From Stenotrophomonas sp. ATCM1_4 (GTDB taxonomy: Bacteria; Pseudomonadota; Gammaproteobacteria; Xanthomonadales; Xanthomonadaceae): DNA of 64,000 nt. The notes beneath the pieces are model-generated. The model saw only the letters and a list, made by a program, of their open reading frames with translations, did no database searches and was not told the DNA's origin. A program made the position numbers and the translations under genes. How positions within the stretch are numbered: the first letter of the stretch is position 1; every line of letters starts with the position of its first letter. Location of the stretch: assembly GCF_004348115.1 (NCBI RefSeq), contig NZ_QPFB01000001.1, positions 1,372,109-1,436,108 of the forward strand, written 5' to 3'. This document shows positions 1-7,671 of this stretch, in pieces.

Positions 1-80
1 CAAGACCCGCATCCCTCAACCGCGCAGGAGTTCGGCTGTCCCACCAGGAGCTACCCGGCGGTTAGAGGGGCGGGATTCGA

Positions 81-455
81 TCAGGGGCGCTCGCGCGCCT
101 CCTCGGCTTTCTTCTCGTCGGCTTCGGCCAATGCGAGGAAGTTGCGGTTCTTGCGCAGCAGGTCACCCAACGACCGGATTCGGTGCCGCTTGATTACCAA
201 GGCCGGACCGCCGAGCACGCGGTCACTGCGCACCGTGTCCAACGTCTCTTGCAGCTCCCTCACGCGCTCCCGCAGGAACTCCACGCGGGTCTGTGGCTTG
301 CGCTCCGGCATCACGAACGGCGCGTGCGGCTGCGCCATGTACCGGCGCTTCAGCTCGCTTTGCAGGTCTTCGTCGCTGAAGCGCTTCAGTGCACCTTCCA
401 GCCACTCGGCGGATCGGCCCTTCTTGGGCTTCCTGGCTGGCTTCTCGGCCATCAC
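81..455 (-). CDS. Prophage hypothetical protein, leftward early operon
   Basis: A 124-residue, strongly charged protein that I do not recognise. The N-terminus is Lys/Arg-rich, the middle (about residues 55-80) has a heptad-like helical stretch, and the C-terminus is rich in Ala, Glu and Lys. The start overlaps the stop of the CII-like gene by 4 bp, so it is translationally coupled as the third gene of the leftward transcript starting with the Cro-like gene. In lambdoid phages this position precedes replication genes, but nothing in the sequence shows a replication domain. Confidence 0.7.
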   Translation of the reverse strand: MMAEKPARKPKKGRSAEWLEGALKRFSDEDLQSELKRRYMAQPHAPFVMPERKPQTRVEFLRERVRELQETLDTVRSDRVLGGPALVIKRHRIRSLGDLLRKNRNFLALAEADEKKAEEARERP

Positions 456-922
456 TGCGGACCCACTGATGCGTTCTCAGCGCGCGCCGCCAGTTCCGCC
501 GCATGCGCCTGGATTGATGCACAGATGCGCGCAATCTCCTGCGATTCGTTGGGCGTGATCTGTCCGTCGTCCAGGGAGTCGGACACCGCCTGCGCCAACT
601 CACCCTGCTTGGCGGCTACGGTGAGCAGCGCCGAAACCACGTTGCCGCCGGAAGCCGCGTCGGCGCGGCGCAGGACATAACCGTGCTCAGCCGCCAGGGC
701 GTGCAAGATGCGATCGTCCCCGGTCAAGCCCATGATCTCGCTCGCCTCGGCCAAGGACAGGTGATGCGTCGAGTTGTTCGGGTTGACCTTGTTGCGAAGC
801 ACCGCGCCCGACATCGGCTTTTCCTCGCCCTTGTCGTTCAACGTCACCAGCCTTGTTGCCAGTGCCTCGGCGCCACCGGGATATTCCTTGACGGTCTTGT
901 GGGCGGCATCGGCGATGTTCAT
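452..922 (-). CDS. Phage regulatory protein of the CII/CP76 family
   Basis: A 156-residue protein resembling the Phage_CP76 family, regarded as CII-like regulators of the lysis/lysogeny decision. Visible marks are the N-terminal ADAAHKTVKEYPGGAEALA, a conserved LRNKVNPNN segment around residues 42-50, and the following helical segment HHLSLAEASEIMGLTGD. The C-terminal half is helical and Ala-rich. It is second in the leftward operon after the Cro-like gene, the position cII holds in lambda. Its role in directing repressor synthesis is inferred from family and position. Confidence 0.8.
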   Translation of the reverse strand: MNIADAAHKTVKEYPGGAEALATRLVTLNDKGEEKPMSGAVLRNKVNPNNSTHHLSLAEASEIMGLTGDDRILHALAAEHGYVLRRADAASGGNVVSALLTVAAKQGELAQAVSDSLDDGQITPNESQEIARICASIQAHAAELAARAENASVGPQ

Positions 923-997
923 TGGCGGGCTCCGTGAACGTGGTTTGCTGAAGGGGCGGCGCGCACGATGGGCGCCATGAACGGAATCGAACTCATC

Positions 998-1423
998 TCA
1001 GGCGCTCTCCACCGGAACGATGCGGCTTGCATCCGGGTCGTCGGAGCCCTGCTCAGCAGCCACCGGAGCCGGTTGGCTCAACAGCGCGCGCAGGTGCGGC
1101 GAATCTGGAAGCTGGTCCCCATCGCCCAGGGCTTCGACGTGTTCGCGCGGAAGCTGCAGCAGGACTGCCAGACTCGTGTCGTTGGTGAGGAAGAAGCGCC
1201 GCATCACCGCCCCCTTGGTCGTTCCGAGGTCATCAGCGGGGGCAGTGCTCGGCGTGAACAACTCAGGCCGACGGCGTGCAGCGCGCCAGCACCAGCCATC
1301 CGGCATCGGCTCGTCGTCGCTCCGGCCCGTGAAGGACTGCCGGGCAACACCCAGGAACCGCGCCAGCTGCGCGTTCCGGCTGAAGCCAAGGGCTTTCTTT
1401 GCATCGGCGATGGTCGGGTTCAT
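998..1423 (-). CDS. Cro-like phage DNA-binding regulator
   Basis: A 141-residue protein whose first 55 residues look like a short helix-turn-helix of the Cro/YdaS type (MNPTIADAKKALGFSRNAQL, then ARFLGVARQSFTG). The rest is low-complexity and not informative. An upstream in-frame start at 1483 exists, but it would place the operators inside the coding sequence. The ATG at 1423 leaves operator O1 8 bp upstream, so I prefer it. It is divergent from the repressor and first in the leftward operon. Identification as Cro rests on position plus the weak HTH. Confidence 0.7.
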   Translation of the reverse strand: MNPTIADAKKALGFSRNAQLARFLGVARQSFTGRSDDEPMPDGWCWRAARRRPELFTPSTAPADDLGTTKGAVMRRFFLTNDTSLAVLLQLPREHVEALGDGDQLPDSPHLRALLSQPAPVAAEQGSDDPDASRIVPVESA

Positions 1424-1430
1424 GCCGCGA

Positions 1431-1494
1431 GTAAACCATTGGTTACCCGTGCTGGTCAACCCAAAGTTACTCCCAACCGTCAATCATTAGTTAC
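1431..1494. promoter_or_regulatory. Three-site repressor operator between repressor and cro (OR-like)
   Basis: Three related 16-bp imperfect palindromes lie at 1431-1446 (GTAAACCATTGGTTAC), 1455-1470 (GTCAACCCAAAGTTAC) and 1479-1494 (GTCAATCATTAGTTAC). Their starts are exactly 24 bp apart. O1 is 8 bp from the cro-like start; O3 ends on the base before the repressor ATG. The layout copies the lambda OR region. Binding by the repressor and Cro-like proteins is inferred. Confidence 0.85.
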
Positions 1495-2007
1495 ATGAGC
1501 ATCGGCGACCGACTGCGGCAGCTCCGAGAGGGCGCCGAACTTACCCAACCCGAGATGGCGGCCATCGTTGGCACGTCAAAGCAGTACGTCGGGCGGCTCG
1601 AGAAGGGCCACAACCAGACGCCGAGCGGCCTGTTCCTAGAGGGGTGGGCCCGACACTTTCGTGTGAACCTTCGCTGGCTGACGACTGGTGAGGGGCCTCG
1701 TGAGTTGGCCCCGCCGCTGGCGTCGCATGTTTCGAGACCTGACCCTCTCATCATCGTTGAGACGCTCGATTTTCTGGAACGAGCCTTCGGGGCGCTTGGC
1801 AAGCGGTTCTCCCTGAGGGATGACGCCGACCTGTTCGCTGATGCCTATGAATGGATCGCAGAGGACGACAGACCGGTGGATTCCAGGAATCTGGTGGACT
1901 TCTCCCAGTGGCGGGAGAAGCGCACTTCCAACAGAGGGGATGATGAGCAAAAAGGACGACCTGCTGGAAAAGCTGCTGCAGCGAATCGCCGCCGCGCAGC
2001 CGGCTGA
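1495..2007 (+). CDS. XRE-family phage repressor (CI-like)
   Basis: A 170-residue protein with an N-terminal XRE helix-turn-helix at about residues 4-60 (RLRQLREGAELTQPEMAAIV, then SKQYVGRLEKG). The C-terminal part lacks the Ala-Gly site and Ser-Lys dyad of LexA-type self-cleaving repressors, so induction may work differently. There is no Shine-Dalgarno sequence before the ATG, which follows operator O3 directly. A leaderless transcript, as for lambda cI from PRM, is plausible. The 3' end overlaps the next gene by 65 bp. Confidence 0.85.
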   Translation: MSIGDRLRQLREGAELTQPEMAAIVGTSKQYVGRLEKGHNQTPSGLFLEGWARHFRVNLRWLTTGEGPRELAPPLASHVSRPDPLIIVETLDFLERAFGALGKRFSLRDDADLFADAYEWIAEDDRPVDSRNLVDFSQWREKRTSNRGDDEQKGRPAGKAAAANRRRAAG

Positions 2008-2278
2008 GGGGGCTGCCGCAGAGTGTGGAGTCGTTGGCCGCATGGACGACATCGTGCGGCAGAGTCATATCAGGATGATCCGTAGCCTGACCAAGGCATA
2101 CCGGCAGTTTGGTTTTCAGCTCTTGGTGGACCAGGCGACCATCGGGCATGGCGGCGTCGAGGATCTGGATGACGACGCGCTGATCGCATTGCACCGAGAC
2201 CTGGAGCGCGCGCGTGACTGCATCACGGACGGCGTGACATTCGAAGAAGCGGGCCTGCTCCGCAATCGCTACAGCTAG
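1943..2278 (+). CDS. Repressor-linked hypothetical protein (rex-like position)
   Basis: An 111-residue protein that I do not recognise, starting within the repressor gene in another frame. The ATG at 1943 (or 1940, tandem ATGs) follows a purine-rich AGAGGGG ribosome site. It is mainly helical and acidic, with no signal peptide or membrane segment. It is cotranscribed with the repressor and closed by a strong terminator at 2285-2310, so it should be expressed in the lysogen. This is the place of rexAB in lambda. A role in superinfection exclusion is only a positional guess. Confidence 0.75.
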   Translation: MSKKDDLLEKLLQRIAAAQPAEGAAAECGVVGRMDDIVRQSHIRMIRSLTKAYRQFGFQLLVDQATIGHGGVEDLDDDALIALHRDLERARDCITDGVTFEEAGLLRNRYS

Positions 2279-2284
2279 GTGATT

Positions 2285-2315
2285 CCTGAACGGATTCTCA
2301 TCCGTTCAGGCTTTT
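2285..2315 (+). terminator. Rho-independent terminator of the repressor operon
   Basis: A perfect 11-bp stem (CCTGAACGGAT at 2285-2295 with ATCCGTTCAGG at 2300-2310) and 4-nt loop, followed by CTTTT. It separates the repressor transcript from the second operator/promoter cluster. Confidence 0.9.
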
Positions 2316-2328
2316 GCACGCCAAGAAA

Positions 2329-2368
2329 GTAACTTTTGATTGACCGTTACATGTAACCGATGGTTTAC
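2329..2368. promoter_or_regulatory. Two-site repressor operator in front of the rightward operon (OL-like)
   Basis: Two further copies of the 16-bp operator in reverse orientation: 2329-2344 (GTAACTTTTGATTGAC) and 2353-2368 (GTAACCGATGGTTTAC), again 24 bp apart. The second is the reverse complement of O1 with one mismatch. A small palindrome GTTACATGTAAC bridges them (2346-2357). The site lies just before the 16-gene rightward operon. Repression of that operon in the lysogen, like lambda PL, is inferred. Confidence 0.8.
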
Positions 2369-2421
2369 TCGGTCAACGCCCCGCGACACACCCATCCGGG
2401 AAGGGGCTGGAGATTCGGTCA

Positions 2422-2700
2422 ATGGCTACCGCCCGCCAGTCCTGGCAAACCAGATACCGCGCCGCACGCTCGGCCTTCAAGATGTGGGGCGACTTCGAGC
2501 GCAACCACCCCAGCGGCGACACCCCGGCGTTCCTGCTCGAATCCATCGGGGCATGCCCCCTCTTTAAGCCAACCCGCCTCCACGGTGACGTGCTCGGCTG
2601 GTTCACCGCCAACGGTGCCCGGCCCCTCCACAGGTTCCGCATGGCCCACCTCGCCGGCCGCGTGCGCCTGCCCGGCGCTCGCATTGGAGGTGCTGCATGA
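2422..2700 (+). CDS. Prophage hypothetical protein, first gene of rightward operon
   Basis: A 92-residue basic protein rich in Arg, Trp and Phe, which I do not recognise. The ATG at 2422 is about 54 bp after the last operator half-site, and the stop overlaps the next start by 4 bp. It has no signal peptide or membrane segment. Its small size, basic character and early position are common for host-takeover proteins, but no function can be assigned. Confidence 0.65.
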   Translation: MATARQSWQTRYRAARSAFKMWGDFERNHPSGDTPAFLLESIGACPLFKPTRLHGDVLGWFTANGARPLHRFRMAHLAGRVRLPGARIGGAA

Positions 2701-3104
2701 GCCGCTCCGGGTACAGCGACGACTGCGAGAGCTGGAGCCTGATCTGCTGGCGCGGAGCCGTAAGCGCGGCACTGCGGGGTAAGCGGGGCCAGGAGTTCTT
2801 GATCGAGTTGCGTGACGCTCTCGACGCAATGCCGATCAAGAAACTGATCGCCGACGAGCTGCAAACGGTTGATGGATGCCATTGCACTCTCGGCGTTATT
2901 GGCGCCAAGCGCGGCATTGAGCTGGGCGCTCTTGACCCCACCGACCGCGATGCGGTCGCACAAGCCTTCGGGATTGCTCCAGCGATGGTTGCCGAAATCG
3001 TCTTCATGAACGACGAGGCCTCTTGGAACGCCGAGACGCCCGAGGCTCGCTGGGGACGCATGCGCGAATGGGTTGGCAACCAGATCCACGGCGGTGCCGC
3101 ATGA
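2697..3104 (+). CDS. Prophage hypothetical protein
   Basis: A 135-residue soluble protein starting at an ATG that overlaps the upstream stop. It contains a Cys cluster early (DDCESWSLICW), a Cys-His pair later (DGCHCTLGVIG) and a helical C-terminal half. Similar proteins occur, as far as I recall, in Xanthomonas and Stenotrophomonas prophages without known function. It is coupled to the Arc-like gene by an ATGA overlap. Confidence 0.7.
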   Translation: MSRSGYSDDCESWSLICWRGAVSAALRGKRGQEFLIELRDALDAMPIKKLIADELQTVDGCHCTLGVIGAKRGIELGALDPTDRDAVAQAFGIAPAMVAEIVFMNDEASWNAETPEARWGRMREWVGNQIHGGAA

Positions 3105-3424
3105 GCGGCAAGGCAGAAAGTATGGGCGGTCGGAGCCGCGACGCCTTCATGGTTCGGCTGCCCGATGGCATGCGCGCGCATCTGAAGCAGCAAGCAGTGA
3201 TGAACGGCCGCTCGATGAACTCCGAAATTGTCCACCGGCTAATCGAATCGATTGCAGGTCTTGAGCGGATGGACATCCCGAACCGAGACGAGCTCGTGCA
3301 GATCAAGCTCCGAGCGACGCGGGATCTCCACGATCAACTCACCTACCGTGCTGCAGAAGGACGGCGTTCGATGAACTCCTTGATCGTGCTTCTCCTGGAG
3401 AAATCACTGGAGAACGCGCAGTGA
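3101..3424 (+). CDS. Tandem ribbon-helix-helix (two Arc-type domains) DNA-binding protein
   Basis: A 107-residue protein made almost entirely of two Arc-like domains. Domain 1 (about residues 13-52) has a FMVRLPDGMRAHL strand and a helix with NGRSMNSEIVHRLIE; domain 2 (about 62-104) has VQIKLRATRDLHDQL and RRSMNSLIVLLLEKS. The strongly conserved Arc NGRSxNSEI signature is clear in the first and partly kept in the second (RRSMNSLI). Arc proteins normally dimerise, so one chain here supplies both halves. The start at 3101 overlaps the upstream stop (ATGA). Its target promoter cannot be told. Confidence 0.85.
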   Translation: MSGKAESMGGRSRDAFMVRLPDGMRAHLKQQAVMNGRSMNSEIVHRLIESIAGLERMDIPNRDELVQIKLRATRDLHDQLTYRAAEGRRSMNSLIVLLLEKSLENAQ

Positions 3425-3882
3425 TCCGCGCCCTCCTCGCCTCCCTGCTGCTCGCCCTGGGCGGCTGCGCCGCTCCCACAATTCCGGCACCGGCGCCCGA
3501 AACCCGGACCGCCGGCGACGTGACCGTCCCCGCTGACCTGGTGATCTCCAGCCCGCGCATCTGCGCCGCGCTCGCGGTCTACGAGCTGGCGGACCATGAC
3601 GATTGGGGCCTGCGCGCCACTATCGCGGGAACCGCGCTCAACGGCTTCCGCGGCGCTGGCCGCGTGCCCGATTGCTCGGCGGGCGTCGCCGTAGCGCTGA
3701 CCGATCGCTTCTCTGCGCGCAGGTGGCAAGAAGCGCTCGACGCCGTGGATGCAGTCACCAGCGGCTCCTACTCCGTTCCCCTCGCATGCGCCCGGGCTGA
3801 TGCCGTGGTCCCCCTCTCCAAGGCGGACGCCCGGGCGCACTGCGTCATCTATGACCTCGCTTTCGTCAGCCGCGCGCCCTGA
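3421..3882 (+). CDS. Prophage lipoprotein, secreted
   Basis: A 153-residue protein with a clear lipoprotein signal: short N-region, hydrophobic ALLASLLLALGG and Cys at residue 17 (LGGC lipobox). The GTG start overlaps the stop of the Arc-like gene. The mature part, with two more Cys residues and a segment ending SGSYSVPLACARADA, faintly recalls cell-wall hydrolase-like folds, but I see no catalytic residues that prove it. An envelope lipoprotein in the early operon could act in superinfection immunity; that is only a guess. Confidence 0.7.
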   Translation: MIRALLASLLLALGGCAAPTIPAPAPETRTAGDVTVPADLVISSPRICAALAVYELADHDDWGLRATIAGTALNGFRGAGRVPDCSAGVAVALTDRFSARRWQEALDAVDAVTSGSYSVPLACARADAVVPLSKADARAHCVIYDLAFVSRAP

Positions 3883-3910
3883 CGCGCCCCGGCTATCCAA
3901 GGAGATCGAC

Positions 3911-4615
3911 ATGCAATGCATGATTTCGCACGAATCCCCTCTGCCGCGCTGCGCCCTGGGGCATCAGGCCAACCACATCCACGACAAGCGCCGCGCGATC
4001 TCGGGCGGCGGGCACAACATCGAATGCAAGTGCAGCCATACCGGTCGGCATGAGCAGTTCGAGGACGCGCTCAGCGAGTGGTGCCGCATGCAGGGCGTGG
4101 CCCTGCCGGCCGCTGAGACGGCCAGGGCTCCCGTCGTCCCGCTGCCGGAGGCTCGCCAGGCCCGGGAAGTCCCCGTAGACCGCGGGACCATTACCAGCCT
4201 CAACGCCATGCAGCGCGAAGCGATGCGCAGGGCGCTGGCTGGTGACTTCGAACTGGCTGATGCCATGGAGTTGCTGAGCAAGGGAAGGATGCGCGGCGGC
4301 GCCATGGTCAATGGCCGCTGGCATGAGTACGACCTGCAGTTCGGGATCTGGATCGGCGGCCGGCTCCAGGCCTTCGCTTACGGCAGCGAGTTTGATCAGG
4401 ACGACGACGACTCGTACATCGATACCCGCCTCGTTCTGGACTTGAACGGAGACACCCTGTTTTCCGCCGCGCCGGACGACGACTACCCCGACGTGCCGAG
4501 CCAGTACTTGAACGGCCGAACCCCCGTATGGGCACAGACCGTCGTTGACTCCTACAACGAACGGCTGGCCGCGCCCCAACAGCAGACGTTCTTCAGCTCT
4601 GAGGAAGCCGCGTAA
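3911..4615 (+). CDS. Prophage hypothetical protein with N-terminal Cys/His cluster
   Basis: A 234-residue protein starting at the ATG at 3911 behind AAGGAGATCGAC, one of the best ribosome sites of the operon. The first 60 residues carry paired Cys and His residues (CALGH, ECKCSHTGRH), suggesting a small zinc-binding or DksA-like finger. The rest has acidic runs (DQDDDDSYIDT) and aromatic residues. The stop codon overlaps the start of the clamp gene by one base, so the two are probably made together. No family recognised. Confidence 0.7.
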   Translation: MQCMISHESPLPRCALGHQANHIHDKRRAISGGGHNIECKCSHTGRHEQFEDALSEWCRMQGVALPAAETARAPVVPLPEARQAREVPVDRGTITSLNAMQREAMRRALAGDFELADAMELLSKGRMRGGAMVNGRWHEYDLQFGIWIGGRLQAFAYGSEFDQDDDDSYIDTRLVLDLNGDTLFSAAPDDDYPDVPSQYLNGRTPVWAQTVVDSYNERLAAPQQQTFFSSEEAA

Positions 4616-5709
4616 TGCACGCAACCATTGATTCCACCGCTCTGGCCGCCGCGCTGAAGACCAGCGTAGCGCCCACCAACACCCCACACCCCACCCTCAC
4701 GCACGCCCTCGTGCGCGCCGAGGGTGAATCGCTGATTCTGGAAACCACCGACTCGGCGACCTACATGCGGCACACGCTGCCCTGCAAGGTCCACACGCCC
4801 GGCGAGGCCCTGCTGCGCGTTGCCCTACTGCGCCCCATTGCCGCAGCTCCTGGCGATGTGGTGCTTCGCGACGACGGCCGCGTGTCGCGCGGGCGCAGCA
4901 ACTTCAGGGTTCCCGCCTCCGACGTGAGCGCATGGCCTGCGGAGCGCGAGGAAGCATGGCAGCGCGTGGACATCGATCCGGTCATTCTCGCCGCCGCGAT
5001 CAAGTCCGCCGGCTATGCCGCCGACGACGACACGATGTACACGAACGTCCGCGGCCTCCACATCCATGGTGGCCTCGTTTGGGGCAGCGACGGCATCTCC
5101 CTGTCCTACGCCGACATCGGCTACACCGGCCCGTCGATCACGATCCCGGACGGCCAGGTGCCGCGCGTCGTGCCCATGCTGCAGGAGGGCGCGGTGATCG
5201 AGATCGGTAACGTGAATCATGATGTTGCCGGGGTACTGCGGGTCACTGCGGGCGAACAGCAGCTCAGCGTCCGGCTTCTGGGAGCCAAGGCCACGGACAT
5301 CCGAGCCATCGCCAAGGGAGCGTCCTATTGCGCCGTGCACAGCGCCATCAAGCGCGATGTGCTGCTGGCCGCGGTCAAACGCTTCCTGCCCTTCGCCTCG
5401 ATCCTGGGCGAGTCCAAGGCTAAGGGCCTGCCCGTGATGATCCTGGCGATGGTCGGCGGAGAGCTGTACTTGGCCGACCGCGCCGAGGAGAACCGCGAGG
5501 TCATCAGCGAAGCAGTCCTCACCGCAGGCCCCGACTTCCGGGCAGCACTGGACCCCCGCCGGCTGATCTCGGCCCTGATGGCGGTGGACAGCAACGTGAT
5601 CGCGCTGCATGCGCCCCAGAAGGGCAAGGGTATGGCGAGTTGGATGCTCTACGAAGACCAGGGCGACGCCGAGTCCACGGCGCACCTGATCGGCCAGATG
5701 AACATCTGA
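4615..5709 (+). CDS. Phage-encoded DNA polymerase III beta clamp (DnaN-like)
   Basis: A 364-residue protein of the length of bacterial DnaN (about 366). The N-terminal domain follows the clamp pattern: an initial strand and helix ending in ALAAALK, a strand LILETTDSATYMRHTLP matching the DnaN 'L..tgTDleM' stretch, VLRDDGRVSRGRSNFRVPAS matching the DnaN 'v....RS.FSL' motif, then a SAWPAE block. Domains 2 and 3 are more divergent. The family forms ring-shaped sliding clamps that tether polymerase to DNA. It may load the phage replisome or hijack clamp partners. Divergence makes a regulatory role possible. Confidence 0.7.
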   Translation: MHATIDSTALAAALKTSVAPTNTPHPTLTHALVRAEGESLILETTDSATYMRHTLPCKVHTPGEALLRVALLRPIAAAPGDVVLRDDGRVSRGRSNFRVPASDVSAWPAEREEAWQRVDIDPVILAAAIKSAGYAADDDTMYTNVRGLHIHGGLVWGSDGISLSYADIGYTGPSITIPDGQVPRVVPMLQEGAVIEIGNVNHDVAGVLRVTAGEQQLSVRLLGAKATDIRAIAKGASYCAVHSAIKRDVLLAAVKRFLPFASILGESKAKGLPVMILAMVGGELYLADRAEENREVISEAVLTAGPDFRAALDPRRLISALMAVDSNVIALHAPQKGKGMASWMLYEDQGDAESTAHLIGQMNI

Positions 5710-5716
5710 GGCGACC

Positions 5717-6010
5717 ATGACCGACGCAGCCCAGAACGATGCGCTCCTGCAGGCGCTCTACCGGAAGCCGATGACCGCGATGGAGATCCAGTCCGAGCTT
5801 GGCATCGCCAGGGCCAGCGCTCGCGTGCATGACCTCCGCAGCGCCGGCCACGTCATCCACTCAACGGAGATCGTAGTGCGCAACCGGCAGGGGAAGCCCT
5901 GCCGCGTGGCCCGCTACAGCGCCCCGAGCGCCCAGAAGCTGCTCATCCCCCAGATGCCGGGCCGCGCCCGGTACAGCCACCGCCCAAGCCGCAAGGAGCC
6001 CAGCGCGTGA
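5717..6010 (+). CDS. Small helix-turn-helix protein
   Basis: A 97-residue protein with a winged-helix-like N-terminal half: a helix with LLQALYRKPMTAMEIQSELG, a recognition-helix region RASARVHDLRSAGHVI, then basic strands. This matches small phage 'helix-turn-helix domain' proteins. It starts 7 bp after the clamp gene stop and ends overlapping the next GTG start. A DNA-binding role is likely; its target is unknown. Confidence 0.75.
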   Translation: MTDAAQNDALLQALYRKPMTAMEIQSELGIARASARVHDLRSAGHVIHSTEIVVRNRQGKPCRVARYSAPSAQKLLIPQMPGRARYSHRPSRKEPSA

Positions 6011-7239
6011 ACGACAAGACCTCAGATGACCGCGCGCAGCGCGCGATCCCGGCGATGACCGGCGCCGTCAATCTGCTCGACAAGCTGCTGAGCAGCGACG
6101 ACATCAAGACCAGCCACAAGGCGAGCCTGCGCACCGTCCTGGCGTACATCACGGACGTGCAGCAGCGCGCGATGCAGCCCGCCGCAGCGCAGGAGGCGGT
6201 CATCGAATATCAGGTGCACAACGTCAACGGCGGCTGGTGCAAGTGTGAAAAGCGCGACTACGAAAACGGTAAGGCATTTGAGGCCGTGCATGGGGTCAAC
6301 GGGCGATCCCTCTACCGCACGCTGGTGGTGGGTGACGCCGCCCCCGTCGCCGCAGCGCCGGTTGATCTGCACAGCGCCGCACGCTTCGCAGCCGACGTGC
6401 TAGCCGAGTTGTATGCAAAGTACCAGCGCAATATCGGGCCGTTCGCATCGCAGGCCCAGCTTGCAAACGTGCAGCTCGGTGCCGCGCTCCGTGCGAGCAC
6501 CCCCGCAGCGCCGGGGATCGACCCAGCCGACCCGTGGCGCGGCCTGTACGCCCCGGAGTTGATGCCCAAGCTGGATGGCGTGGACGCCTACCACGTCGCT
6601 CACCCTGACCTGCCGTCGTGGCCGAAGGGCGAAGATGAGGAGCGCGGCGTCTCGCCGCTGGTGAAGGCTCAGGGTTTCGAGCTGGAAGCCGTGTTCGGCG
6701 AGTACCCGGAAGATGACGACGAAGACCCGGACTACTGCGCCTGGCTGGCACAGTGGCAGCCCGCGCCGCCGGTTGGTGAGCACTGGCGGCTGGTCTGCAT
6801 CCAAGACACCGAGGACGGCCCTGCCGCGTTCTACGTTCGCCCGTTCGCCCTGATCGACGCCAGCCCAAAGGGCGACGACGTGCAGGACGGCCGGTTCCCC
6901 GGCGGCCTGGCCGATGCCATCACCTACGCTGATGCGATGGAGGACGCAGCGGCCGACCTGTACCAGCACGTGCTCGGCTACGAGACGGACGGTAGCGAAA
7001 CCGGCACCGACATGCTGCGCACTGTGCTGCGCGAGTTGCAGGCCAGCCCCAAGGGCGGCAGCGATGCGGACCTGCGTGAAGCGCTCAGCGACTATCTGGA
7101 TGTGCAGGACGAGCTGGATAGCTGGGAGACGGCCGGGCCGAATCGTGACATCTACGAGTCCGTGATGGCACGCAGGAATTCAGCGCGACGCGATCTCGAA
7201 GCCGCAATGCAGGCCGCCAGCGCCGAGGTGGGGGCGTGA
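6007..7239 (+). CDS. Prophage hypothetical protein, 410 residues
   Basis: The largest prophage gene here, with a GTG start overlapping the upstream stop (GTGA). The sequence reads as a mosaic: a helical N-terminus, a short segment with IEYQVHNVNGGWCKCEKRDY, an acidic middle (EYPEDDDEDPDYC) and a long charged C-terminal helix, probably coiled coil. I recognise no enzyme motif. Proteins of this patchwork kind are common in early operons of Xanthomonadaceae and Pseudomonas phages. No function assigned. Confidence 0.65.
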   Translation: MNDKTSDDRAQRAIPAMTGAVNLLDKLLSSDDIKTSHKASLRTVLAYITDVQQRAMQPAAAQEAVIEYQVHNVNGGWCKCEKRDYENGKAFEAVHGVNGRSLYRTLVVGDAAPVAAAPVDLHSAARFAADVLAELYAKYQRNIGPFASQAQLANVQLGAALRASTPAAPGIDPADPWRGLYAPELMPKLDGVDAYHVAHPDLPSWPKGEDEERGVSPLVKAQGFELEAVFGEYPEDDDEDPDYCAWLAQWQPAPPVGEHWRLVCIQDTEDGPAAFYVRPFALIDASPKGDDVQDGRFPGGLADAITYADAMEDAAADLYQHVLGYETDGSETGTDMLRTVLRELQASPKGGSDADLREALSDYLDVQDELDSWETAGPNRDIYESVMARRNSARRDLEAAMQAASAEVGA

Positions 7240-7451
7240 GCGGCTGGACGCACGCGGGCTTCCGCGACATTGCACGACGCGCTGACAGGTTGGCGTCCGA
7301 TCTAGCGCGCCAAGGTGCAGACGTTACGACGATCCAGAAGGCGGAGGGCATTGTGGCAATTGCGATGGAACACGGATGGACTGATCCGCGTCCACATGCA
7401 CAACGCAACAAACAGCCCACCAGCCACGGCGCGGGGGTGTCGGATGAGTAA
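7236..7451 (+). CDS. Small prophage hypothetical protein (71 aa)
   Basis: A GTG-started gene overlapping the previous stop by 4 bp. The 71-residue product is helical, with a basic N-terminal helix (FRDIARRADRLASDLARQGAD) and a polar tail. It overlaps the next start by 8 bp. No family recognised; the tight overlaps on both sides are the main support. Confidence 0.6.
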   Translation: MSGWTHAGFRDIARRADRLASDLARQGADVTTIQKAEGIVAIAMEHGWTDPRPHAQRNKQPTSHGAGVSDE

Positions 7452-7671
7452 GCCGACTATCCGCACGAGTACGACCGCCCTAGTGCAGGTCACCGTCGAA
7501 GTGCCCGCCGGGTCGTGGGGCACTGGCTGCGAGCTATCGCAGGTCTACAAGCAGGCGTCCGAGGAAGCCCTCGGGAAGCTGCGTCGAGTGTTCAAGGAGG
7601 AGCGCATCCGCATCGTAGGCGTCGCGTCGATCAAGGCCATCACCACTGACACGGAGGCTCGCAATGGATGA
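7444..7671 (+). CDS. Small prophage hypothetical protein (75 aa)
   Basis: The ATG at 7444 is inside the end of the upstream gene, and the stop overlaps the next start by 8 bp. The 75-residue product has an alternating strand TTALVQVTVEVPAGSWG followed by a helix and another strand (RIRIVGVASIKAITT), a small alpha/beta fold. Function not recognised. Confidence 0.6.
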   Translation: MSKPTIRTSTTALVQVTVEVPAGSWGTGCELSQVYKQASEEALGKLRRVFKEERIRIVGVASIKAITTDTEARNG

